Source of the DNA: Patescibacteria group bacterium
Lineage (GTDB): Bacteria; Patescibacteriota; Minisyncoccia; UBA9983
NCBI GenBank assembly: GCA_018827845.1
Contig: JAHJXC010000089.1
Coordinates: forward strand, 1 to 5,434
Direction: 5' to 3'
Length of the DNA: 5,434 nt
The notes below the pieces were generated by a model. The model saw only the letters and a list, made by a program, of their open reading frames with translations. It was not told where the DNA came from and did no database searches. Position numbers and translations under genes: made by a program. Positions 1-5,224 of the stretch are shown piece after piece. How positions within the stretch are numbered: position 1 is the stretch's first letter; each line of letters opens with the position of its first letter.

Positions 1-230
1 AAACAAAAGGCAATAAAATTAACCAGTGACTTTTTTTCTTTCTTGTGATCTGAATTATTAAATGATACTTCAAACAAACTACCGATCGGTTCAACGGTAT
101 TAAATTCTCTCATGCTTTCAAAAAATCTTTCCATATCTTCATAATCTTCAAAGATATTTCTTTTATCAACTCCGCGATTATAAATATGATAAAATTCCCC
201 TTTTACAAAAGGTATTTTTCTAACAACCAT
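1..230 (-). CDS. RAYT / IS200-like Y1 transposase, N-terminal part (runs off window)
   Basis: The frame is open from the ATG at 230 to the left edge, giving 76 codons. It encodes the N-terminus of a REP-associated tyrosine transposase (Y1_Tnp, IS200-like). These are HUH single-strand DNA transposases that cut and rejoin at hairpin-forming ends. The recognisable block is GEFYHIYNRGVDKRNIF (residues 11-27), followed by an acidic stretch and RFF, as in the family. The last visible residues, VNFIAFC (70-76), are those that normally come just before the L-x-PNHxH-type HUH motif, so the metal-binding histidines and the catalytic tyrosine lie outside the window. There is no Shine-Dalgarno sequence before the ATG. 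Instead, a perfect palindrome and a candidate promoter sit directly upstream. Family assignment is confident from the N-terminal signature; intactness cannot be judged. Confidence 0.87.
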   Translation of the reverse strand, partial: MVVRKIPFVKGEFYHIYNRGVDKRNIFEDYEDMERFFESMREFNTVEPIGSLFEVSFNNSDHKKEKKSLVNFIAFC

Positions 231-236
231 GAGTTT

Positions 237-265
237 ATTTTAGCACTTGGCGGTTTCACCGCCAA
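237..265 (-). promoter_or_regulatory. Candidate promoter of the transposase, embedded in the palindrome
   Basis: On the minus strand, TTGGCG (260-265, 4 of 6 to the -35 consensus) is followed by a 17-nt spacer and TAAAAT (237-242, 5 of 6 to the -10 consensus). The -35 hexamer lies inside one arm of the 244-268 palindrome, and the spacer contains the other arm. The -10 ends only 6 nt before the ATG at 230, so transcription would start at or next to the start codon and give a leaderless message. This agrees with the missing Shine-Dalgarno sequence. Given the AT-rich background, it is only a candidate. Confidence 0.4.
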
Positions 266-268
266 GTG
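244..268. repeat. Perfect 11-bp palindrome (3-nt loop) before the RAYT gene; possible REP-like or IS left-end hairpin
   Basis: CACTTGGCGGT (244-254) and ACCGCCAAGTG (258-268) are exact reverse complements separated by TTC (GAA on the minus strand). The hairpin is GC-rich in an AT-rich setting and ends 13 bp upstream of the transposase ATG. IS200/IS605 and RAYT enzymes recognise subterminal or REP hairpins, so this position fits a transposase recognition structure. It is not followed by a T tract on the minus strand. The role is inferred; the palindrome itself is directly visible. Confidence 0.75.
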
Positions 269-281
269 GTCGCCCTGTGGA

Positions 282-312
282 TAAAAAAGAAAAAGGCCGG
301 CATTGCCGGCTT
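282..312 (-). terminator. Rho-independent terminator after the 119-residue gene
   Basis: GCCGGC (296-301), loop ATT, GCCGGC (305-310) form a perfect 6-bp GC stem, extended by a G-T and an A-T pair at its base. On the minus strand the stem is followed by CCTTTTTCTTTTTTAT, a good U tract. It begins 6 nt after the TGA at 317-319. A shorter TTATTTT lies on the other side, so weak termination of plus-strand transcripts is also possible. It also separates this gene from the transposase locus. Confidence 0.85.
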
Positions 313-316
313 ATTT

Positions 317-676
317 TCAAACCCAACATGAGGTATATTTAGCTCTATGAATTATTCCTGAGAAGCTCAATCTCCCCATGCTTTTAAAACACTTTTTGAG
401 ATAAAAAATATGCTCTTTGGCCTTACGTTTATTCTCTTTTACTGTCAAACGGGCATTTATGATATGCCTTCTGCCTTTTCTGAAACCATCATTAATAACT
501 TTATCTGTAAAGAGTATCTGCATTATTTCGTATTGTAAATAACCCAGTCCTGCTTCTTTTGTTGTGTCAATTGAGCCAGTTGAAAACTCCCTTTTTATAC
601 TCTCATTAATAGTATACCCCACATCGCCCTTTAAATATTCCCCAACATCAAAAGTCAAAGTGCAATTTACGTACAT
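317..676 (-). CDS. Hypothetical protein, 119 residues, function not recognised
   Basis: I do not recognise this family. The frame is nevertheless well supported as a gene. The ATG at 676 has AGGAGGT ending 4 nt before it, a close-to-consensus promoter lies further upstream, and a strong intrinsic terminator follows the TGA. The protein starts MYVNCTLTFDVGEYLKG, which looks like a beta-strand start, and has an acidic to neutral first half. From about residue 66 a lysine/arginine-rich stretch (FRKGRRH, then KENKRKAKEH) follows, ending at a basic C-terminus with CWV as the last residues. I see no signal peptide, membrane segment or cysteine cluster. The basic half would suit nucleic-acid or ribosome contact, but this is a guess. 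It lies 3' of the metabolic operon but appears to be an independent monocistronic unit. Confidence 0.75.
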   Translation of the reverse strand: MYVNCTLTFDVGEYLKGDVGYTINESIKREFSTGSIDTTKEAGLGYLQYEIMQILFTDKVINDGFRKGRRHIINARLTVKENKRKAKEHIFYLKKCFKSMGRLSFSGIIHRAKYTSCWV

Positions 677-680
677 GTTT

Positions 681-687
681 ACCTCCT
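681..687 (-). promoter_or_regulatory. Strong Shine-Dalgarno sequence for the 119-residue gene
   Basis: On the minus strand AAAAGGAGGTAAACATG gives the full AGGAGGT anti-anti-SD match, with the AGGAGG core 5 nt from the ATG at 676. It fixes the start of this gene. It is also the only clear consensus ribosome binding site in the window; the operon and transposase starts have none. Confidence 0.85.
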
Positions 688-710
688 TTTTTAGTAGCTT
701 CTAATTCAAT

Positions 711-739
711 AGAATAGCAATACGGATTTAAGAAGTCAA
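711..739 (-). promoter_or_regulatory. Sigma70-type promoter of the 119-residue gene
   Basis: On the minus strand TTGACT (734-739, 5 of 6 to consensus) is followed by exactly 17 nt and TATTCT (711-716, 4 of 6). The expected transcription start is near 704-705, leaving a 5' leader of about 28 nt that carries the Shine-Dalgarno sequence. The -35 begins 2 nt after the stop codon of the dehydrogenase gene, so the promoter fills the short intergenic gap. Confidence 0.72.
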
Positions 740-741
740 GA

Positions 742-1713
742 CTAACTGATTTTTACAAGATTTGGCGGGGTTTGGTTTTCTAGGGCAGGGATGATGTTGT
801 CAGCTGCCATTTCAGACATTTTGGAGCGGGTTTCTTCTGTGGCAGAAGCAATGTGCGGAGTAAGAATAACATTATCTAATTTCTCCAAGCCCTTAGTAAG
901 TTCCGGCTCTTTTTCAAAAACATCTAGAGCAGCGCCTTTGATAATTTTATTTTTTAATGCTTCAGCTAAATCTGCTTCATTAATAACCGAGCCGCGCGAA
1001 GTGTTAATTAAATAAGCGCTCGGCTTCATAATCGACAACCGTTGTCGATTAATAAGATGGCGTGTGCTGTCCAAAAGTGGCACGTGGATGGAAACATAAT
1101 CAGCCTCTTTTAGAAGGTCGCCAACATTTTCTTTAAATTCTGCGCCGAATTCTCTTTCAAAATCTTCATTTCTTTTTACATCATAATAGATAACTTTCAT
1201 ATCAAATCCTTTCACTCCATGATAAGCCACTCTTGAGCCGATTCTGCCCAATCCTACAATGCCCAAAGTTTTATGCGAAAGGTCAGTGCCCAATAAAAGC
1301 ATTGGCGCCCATCCTTTATACTTCCCTGCTTTTGTAAATTTATCCGCCTCTGCAACCCGATGGCTGATGGCCAACATCAAGGCAAAAGTATGCTCTGCAA
1401 CTGTTTCTGTAAGCACGCCGGGCGTATTTGTAATCATTACGTTTTTTTCTTTGGCATCATTCAAATTAATATTGTCATATCCGACCGCGTAATTGGCAAA
1501 AATTTTTGCTGTTGGCACAGCATCAAAAATCTCTTTATCAATTTTATCAGTCAGCAAGCACAAAACAGCGTCATACTGTTTTTTCTTTAGGGCCTTGATA
1601 AGTTCTTTCCTGCTTAATACCTTGTCACTAGGATTAATGTCAACTTCGTATCCCTTTGCTTTTAATTTATTTATCCCGCTCTGCGGAATCATTCTTGTTA
1701 CATAGACTTTCAT
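742..1713 (-). CDS. D-isomer-specific 2-hydroxyacid dehydrogenase (glyoxylate/hydroxypyruvate reductase-like)
   Basis: This 323-residue cytosolic NAD(P)-dependent enzyme interconverts a 2-ketoacid and a D-2-hydroxyacid. The closest recognisable type is glyoxylate/hydroxypyruvate reductase (GyaR-like). Substrate-domain signature NYAVGYDNI spans 74-82 and NTPGVLTE 96-103. The Rossmann dinucleotide loop is GLGRIG (154-159). The catalytic set is present: Arg240 in NTSRG, Glu269 in DVFEKEP and His287 in TPHIAS. There is no C-terminal ACT domain, so it is not a long-type SerA. An acidic residue just after the second strand (YYD178) favours NAD over NADP, but weakly. Its ATG overlaps the aldolase stop as ATGA, implying translational coupling as the last gene of the operon. 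A perfect palindrome lies within the gene at 1029-1051. Family is firm; substrate is inferred. Confidence 0.93.
   Translation of the reverse strand: MKVYVTRMIPQSGINKLKAKGYEVDINPSDKVLSRKELIKALKKKQYDAVLCLLTDKIDKEIFDAVPTAKIFANYAVGYDNINLNDAKEKNVMITNTPGVLTETVAEHTFALMLAISHRVAEADKFTKAGKYKGWAPMLLLGTDLSHKTLGIVGLGRIGSRVAYHGVKGFDMKVIYYDVKRNEDFEREFGAEFKENVGDLLKEADYVSIHVPLLDSTRHLINRQRLSIMKPSAYLINTSRGSVINEADLAEALKNKIIKGAALDVFEKEPELTKGLEKLDNVILTPHIASATEETRSKMSEMAADNIIPALENQTPPNLVKIS
1029..1051. repeat. Perfect 11-bp inverted repeat inside the dehydrogenase gene
   Basis: TAATCGACAAC (1029-1039) and GTTGTCGATTA (1041-1051) are exact reverse complements around one central C. It encodes residues in LINRQRLSI (220-228) of the dehydrogenase without any insertion relative to the usual family layout. 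It uses CGA, CGG, TTG and TCG codons, which look uncommon in this AT-rich region. No T tract follows, so it is not an intrinsic terminator. Function is unknown: an operator-like dyad, an RNA hairpin, or chance. Confidence 0.7.
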
Positions 1714-2573
1714 ATTTTATTTACACTTCCAAATAATTTTAATTTTTCCTCGACTTTTTGCTGGACCGCCTTAATCACTGGCGGGGAAATTTTATATGGC
1801 ACAACTTCATCAGAATTGTCAGCCAATGATTTTCTCAGGGCTTCTGCATAAGCAATTCTGATTTCCGTATTAATATGGATATTGGCAATGCCTGCCTTTA
1901 TCGCCTCTTTCATCATTTCATCAGAAATACCCGAACCGCCATGCAAAACCATGGAAACATTTTCCGGCAGAATTTTTCTGATTTCTCTTATTCTATCCAA
2001 ATCAAGTTTTGGCTCATTAGCAGCAATGCCATGAATATTGCCGTAAGCGCCGGAAAATCTGGTTATGCCGGTTTTTTCCACAAATTCCGCTGCCTGCTCC
2101 GGCCTGGTCAAATCTTCCGGCTTGATTTCAATAATTTCTTTTTGCACTTTTGATTCTCCGCGCAAATAACCTAATTCGCCCTCCACAGAAACATCAGGGC
2201 TTTTTGATTTAACATAATCAACCACTTCAGCCGTGCCTTTTACATTTTCCTCGTATGGTAATTTTGACAAATCAATATGAACAGAATTAAAACCTGCATC
2301 AAAAGCGGTCTTGGCTGATTCTACGGATTTTGAATGGTCAGGGTTTAAAAAAACCGGGATACCATATTCCTCATAAAATGCCTGAACCAAAGCCACTGTC
2401 TGTTTTAAACCAATTGCCTTTCTTTCGCCTTCGGAAACTCCGATCATAATGGGTGAATTCAAATTTTTGGCTGCCTCCATAATAGCCCTCAGTTGTTCCA
2501 GATTGGAAATATTAAAATGCCCTGTTGACCAATGTTCTTTTGTTGCCTTTTTTAAAATATCATCTAATCTCAT
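1710..2573 (-). CDS. Class II (zinc) ketose-bisphosphate aldolase family protein, divergent active site
   Basis: This 287-residue TIM-barrel aldolase belongs to the class II FBP/tagatose-bisphosphate family, which cleaves ketose phosphates to DHAP plus an aldehyde. Metal ligands are visible: Asp79-His80 in NPDHSKS, Glu133 in VEGELG, His181 in GNIHG, and His211 in the phosphate-binding HGGSG. EPKLD at 187-191 is also typical. It differs from E. coli FbaA where family knowledge predicts key residues. The NxxT motif that supplies Asn286 reads HINT here (His233), and the mobile loop GGEED is RGESK (138-142), placing Ser141 at the Glu182 position. The usual SHLPF of the GatY type is SKLPY (103-107). 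These changes suggest a subfamily with a different or altered substrate. The ATG at 2573 follows the kinase stop by 3 nt without a clear ribosome site, and the stop overlaps the next ATG. Confidence 0.9.
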   Translation of the reverse strand: MRLDDILKKATKEHWSTGHFNISNLEQLRAIMEAAKNLNSPIMIGVSEGERKAIGLKQTVALVQAFYEEYGIPVFLNPDHSKSVESAKTAFDAGFNSVHIDLSKLPYEENVKGTAEVVDYVKSKSPDVSVEGELGYLRGESKVQKEIIEIKPEDLTRPEQAAEFVEKTGITRFSGAYGNIHGIAANEPKLDLDRIREIRKILPENVSMVLHGGSGISDEMMKEAIKAGIANIHINTEIRIAYAEALRKSLADNSDEVVPYKISPPVIKAVQQKVEEKLKLFGSVNKI

Positions 2574-2576
2574 AAT

Positions 2577-3560
2577 TTAAATTTTCTGCGGTTTATAATT
2601 TGCCGGCGATTTTTTAAGGTGTTCTTCTAATTTTTCTCTAGTTAATAATCCTTCGCGCGCGCCAATGTACTGCACCACAGACATTGAATTAACTGGCCCC
2701 CAGCGCAAGGCAGTTTCTATAGCCAAACCAAGCTCTATGGCTATGGCAAAAGTTGAAGAAAAAGCATCTCCAGCGCCGGTACGGTCCAAGGGCGGTTTTG
2801 GATCAGGATACATTGGCATCTGCCAGAAATCCTTTCCGTCATAAACAAATGCGCCTCTGATACCGTCAGTAATTACAGTCATTTTTGGACCCAATTCATG
2901 CATCATTACTAAAAGTTTTTTAATATCCTCCTCTCGGCTGTCTAAAATTCTTTTTGCTTCATCTTTATTGCAAAAAAATATATTTGATCTTTTATAAATG
3001 CCGGCCAAGGCCTCTTTGCCAAACCGCATCTGATAAGTTCCCGGCTGAAAAGCCAATTTTACTTTTGGATTGTCATTTAAATATTTTTCTATTTCAGAAT
3101 GAAATGGCAAGGAATTTGAACCCAGAGAAGAAAGATAAATCCATTTTGGATTTCCTATGTCAGGAAGTTTATAATCATATTCTTCGTGTTTAATGAGAAT
3201 TGTCCTTTCTCCTTTAAATAAGAGAACGTAGTGATAATTAGTTTTTTTATTTTTGTGAATCTTAACAAATTCAGAACCCACTTTTTCCTTTTTAAGCGCG
3301 TTTGCACATTCCTCTCCAAAATAATCATTTCCTATATTGGCAATCAATGCGCTCTTCAAGCCTAAACGGCTGGCGCTCACCGCGGCATTGGCGCTATTGC
3401 CCACTGCAGGAATAATATGAACATCTTTGTAAGGAATCTTATCTCCGAATCGCATGCAGATTTTTGTTAAACCATCATTACCTTCTACTTCAGCTTCCTC
3501 TAATTCAATAAAAGCGTCTGTCACCATATCTCCTATTGCAATAAAATCATAATTTTTCAT
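2577..3560 (-). CDS. PfkB/ribokinase-family carbohydrate kinase 2
   Basis: With the ATG at 3560, the protein has 327 residues, normal for PfkB kinases, which transfer the ATP (rarely ADP) gamma-phosphate to a sugar, sugar phosphate or nucleoside. The fold signatures are in order: GDMVTD near the start (Asp15 a likely substrate contact), VGNSANAAVSASRLG (53-67, signature 1), NKDE (198-201, the NxxE motif), TDGIRG (231-236) and DRTGAGDAF (259-267, signature 2) with Asp265 as catalytic base. A frame extension to an ATG at 3602 would add 14 residues that do not belong to the fold. The 3560 start gives an ATGA overlap with the upstream kinase and begins MKNYDFIAIGD, as expected for the family. No strong ribosome site is seen, so coupled reinitiation is likely. 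The substrate is unknown. The C-terminal YIGAREGLL echoes YFGAKQGLL of kinase 1, suggesting an old duplication. Confidence 0.92.
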   Translation of the reverse strand: MKNYDFIAIGDMVTDAFIELEEAEVEGNDGLTKICMRFGDKIPYKDVHIIPAVGNSANAAVSASRLGLKSALIANIGNDYFGEECANALKKEKVGSEFVKIHKNKKTNYHYVLLFKGERTILIKHEEYDYKLPDIGNPKWIYLSSLGSNSLPFHSEIEKYLNDNPKVKLAFQPGTYQMRFGKEALAGIYKRSNIFFCNKDEAKRILDSREEDIKKLLVMMHELGPKMTVITDGIRGAFVYDGKDFWQMPMYPDPKPPLDRTGAGDAFSSTFAIAIELGLAIETALRWGPVNSMSVVQYIGAREGLLTREKLEEHLKKSPANYKPQKI

Positions 3561-4543
3561 ATTTCTTTTATTTGAACTTCTACCTTGGGATATTTTCCCC
3601 ATTCGCCTTTTTTCAAAAGCCCTTGCTTGGCTCCGAAATATTGCACCACTGAAGTGGCATTGGATGTGCCAAGCTGGATGGCAAACTCAATATCGCTGTT
3701 ACTTTCAATATATCCCGCGACAAAACCGCTGCCAAATGAATCTCCTGCTCCGGTCCTGTCCAAAATCGGCGAATCAGGTATGCCTGCCAAATAATGCTTT
3801 TTGCCGTCAGAAACTTCCACTCCGCGCGGACCTTTGGTCATTACCACAATTCCTTTCACCACTTCATCCAGTTTTTTAAAAATCTCCGGCTCTTTGTCTT
3901 CTTCATATTCAATGCCAGCCACATAGGCTGATTCATCTTCATTGGCAATAAAAATATCAATATCTTCAAGATATTTATGCAGTCCTATTCCAAGTTTTAT
4001 CAATCTCTTGCCTGGGTTAAAAGCTGTTTTTATTCCATTCTGTTTTGCCCAATCCAAAATCTTTGTCAAGAGATTTACGTTGCCAGCCAGAGAATCAATA
4101 TAAACCCATTTGCTTTTTAATTTATTCCATTTTATCTCTTTCTCGTTTATATAATCATTGGCTCCGCGATATTCCAAAATTGTTCTCTCCCCATCTGCTG
4201 CCACCAAAATGGTTGAATAAGCGGTATCATATTCTTTGTCTATTTGAAACAAAGAATCAACTCCTTCTTGTTTTAATTCTTCAATAATTTCTTTTCCGAT
4301 TTCATCATTTCCTATCCTACCAATGCATCCTGTTTTAAAACCCTGGCGGCTGAAACTTACGGCCGCATTGGTTCCGCCGCCTCCGCTGGCAATGGCCACC
4401 TTTGGTATTTCTAATTTTGTTCCCAGCACAAAACACCCAGCCCTGCCAGTTCTATAATTTGAATTTTTCACAACTTCAAAATCCCCGCTTTTCAAAAAAA
4501 CATCCCGTGTCACTGTTCCGATTGTAATTACGTCGTATGCCAT
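3557..4543 (-). CDS. PfkB/ribokinase-family carbohydrate kinase 1
   Basis: This 328-residue kinase is the first gene of the four-gene operon. PfkB landmarks are all present: the start MAYDVITIGTVTRDVF with Asp14; a glycine-rich GGGGTNAAVSFSRQG (54-68); GRIGND (75-80); NEDE (201-204, NxxE); TKGPRG (236-241); and DRTGAGDSFGSGF (262-274) with catalytic-base Asp268. The protein is soluble with no membrane segment. Which sugar or nucleoside it phosphorylates cannot be told. Pairing with a class II aldolase recalls sugar-phosphate kinase/aldolase pairs such as LacC-type kinase with tagatose-bisphosphate aldolase, or IolC with IolJ, but that is analogy only. The start is set by family alignment. It lies 8 nt downstream of a TATAAT box and lacks a properly spaced ribosome site, so the mRNA is probably leaderless. 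The stop overlaps kinase 2 as ATGA. Confidence 0.93.
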   Translation of the reverse strand: MAYDVITIGTVTRDVFLKSGDFEVVKNSNYRTGRAGCFVLGTKLEIPKVAIASGGGGTNAAVSFSRQGFKTGCIGRIGNDEIGKEIIEELKQEGVDSLFQIDKEYDTAYSTILVAADGERTILEYRGANDYINEKEIKWNKLKSKWVYIDSLAGNVNLLTKILDWAKQNGIKTAFNPGKRLIKLGIGLHKYLEDIDIFIANEDESAYVAGIEYEEDKEPEIFKKLDEVVKGIVVMTKGPRGVEVSDGKKHYLAGIPDSPILDRTGAGDSFGSGFVAGYIESNSDIEFAIQLGTSNATSVVQYFGAKQGLLKKGEWGKYPKVEVQIKEI

Positions 4544-4553
4544 TATAAATCAT
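4476..4553 (-). other. Out-of-frame mini-ORF overlapping the kinase 1 start (speculative)
   Basis: An ATG formed by the TATAATG box (4551-4553) opens a 25-codon frame ending in TGA at 4476-4478. It overlaps the first part of kinase 1 in another frame. AAGAGG (4559-4564) lies 5 nt before this ATG, a better ribosome-site spacing than kinase 1 has. It would only be present on transcripts that enter from upstream, because the local promoter starts downstream of it. The peptide (MIYNGIRRNYNRN...) is probably meaningless; any role would be regulatory. Confidence 0.2.
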
Positions 4554-4580
4554 TATAACCTCTTCGTCTCAAAACCTCAA
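4552..4580 (-). promoter_or_regulatory. Sigma70-type promoter of the kinase-aldolase-dehydrogenase operon
   Basis: On the minus strand TTGAGG (4575-4580, 4 of 6) is followed by 17 nt and a perfect TATAAT (4552-4557). The -10 ends 8 nt before the ATG at 4543, so the start point falls at about 4543-4546 and the message would have essentially no 5' leader. A second TTATAATG copy at 10-bp spacing (4541-4548) overlaps the start codon. This 63-bp gap (4544-4606) is the only intergenic space before the operon, and no terminator for the upstream gene is visible in it. Confidence 0.75.
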
Positions 4581-4606
4581 TTTCACTTATCAACAAAAAG
4601 GAGATT

Positions 4607-5224
4607 TTAGATTGAAAGCGATTTGATTTCTTTTTCAAAAAATTTTTTTACTTCCTTCCAAGAAACCTGTTTTAACATATTCGGCATTTCATCTTCCTCA
4701 GCATCAACAAAATAGACTATACTTTTTTTTATATGAATCAGATTTGAAGACAATTTTTTGTATTTATGATTGTAAAAATTAAGTATTTCAGAAAGGGTAA
4801 ATTTTTGGAGAATAAAATACAAGTCTATAAAATCTCTTTTTGTACCTCTTTCGCTCACAGCCGCTATTTTCATAGCGGCTATATCATGAATACTGGCTAC
4901 CTTAATATCCTTAAACTGGATTGGCTTCTTTAATAACGGGTAATCATAATAAAAAATACTGAATTTCACGTCGCCTAATTTCCCTAAAATTGTTCCCCAG
5001 TCAATTCGTTCATGGCGATATGATTTAATCTGGCTAATTTTTTTTAAAAAAATCTGGGCCTTGAATTTCTTGTCAGTAAAAAAATCCAAATCATAAGAAA
5101 CCCTATGGCCCATTTGTAAGGCCAGTGCAGTGCCACCGGCAAGATAAGCATTCTTCAATATCTTTGATTTTCCTAAAATTTCCAGATTTTTTGCCGTTTG
5201 TCTTGATATTGCCTCCTCAAACAT
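4607..5224 (-). CDS. AbiEii/AbiGii-family nucleotidyltransferase (toxin-like)
   Basis: This 205-residue protein has the polymerase-beta-like nucleotidyltransferase pattern of AbiEii toxins. YLAGGTALALQMGHR spans 27-41, and SYDLDFF (43-49) holds the metal-binding acidic pair Asp45/Asp47. DIAAMKIAA (114-122) with Lys119 and GTKRDFIDLYFIL (127-139) complete the conserved core. Known AbiEii proteins modify a nucleotide-dependent cellular target and act as the toxin of type IV toxin-antitoxin or phage-abortive systems; MenT-type relatives modify tRNA. Activity here is inferred. It starts inside the upstream DUF6922-like gene (52-nt overlap), a layout fitting co-regulation of a two-gene module. AGGA lies about 11 nt before the ATG. 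The length is on the short side, but the catalytic core is complete. A 9-bp hairpin lies over the AAMKIAA codons. Confidence 0.88.
   Translation of the reverse strand: MFEEAISRQTAKNLEILGKSKILKNAYLAGGTALALQMGHRVSYDLDFFTDKKFKAQIFLKKISQIKSYRHERIDWGTILGKLGDVKFSIFYYDYPLLKKPIQFKDIKVASIHDIAAMKIAAVSERGTKRDFIDLYFILQKFTLSEILNFYNHKYKKLSSNLIHIKKSIVYFVDAEEDEMPNMLKQVSWKEVKKFFEKEIKSLSI
4859..4880. repeat. 9-bp hairpin with GAAA loop inside the AbiEii-family gene
   Basis: AGCCGCTAT (4859-4867) and ATAGCGGCT (4872-4880) are exact reverse complements around TTTC, which is GAAA (a GNRA tetraloop) in the mRNA. It encodes the conserved IAAMKIAAV stretch, whose repeated alanine pairs partly explain the symmetry. 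It could still form a stable mRNA hairpin. No T tract follows it. Confidence 0.55.

Noticed and set aside
244..268. Palindrome as a second terminator for the 119-residue gene
   Set aside because: Only TAAAAT-type sequence follows on the minus strand, not a T run, and a better terminator already lies at 282-312. Its position next to the transposase ATG favours a transposase-related role.
1029..1051. Intragenic palindrome as an intrinsic terminator
   Set aside because: On neither strand is it followed by a T tract, and the coding frame continues unbroken through it.
742..1713. SerA (phosphoglycerate dehydrogenase) as the dehydrogenase identity
   Set aside because: There is no ACT or intervening regulatory domain, and the NTPGVLTE and W-P-LLLGTD stretches resemble glyoxylate reductases more closely. 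A short-type SerA cannot be fully excluded.
3561..3602. Upstream ATG at 3602 giving kinase 2 a 14-residue N-terminal extension
   Set aside because: The extra residues are unlike the family. The ATG at 3560 forms an ATGA overlap with the upstream stop and starts right before the conserved first strand.
791..4287. Several plus-strand open frames of 69-92 codons across the operon
   Set aside because: They lie wholly inside well-supported minus-strand enzyme genes, lack ribosome sites or domain patterns, and are shadows of the real coding frames.
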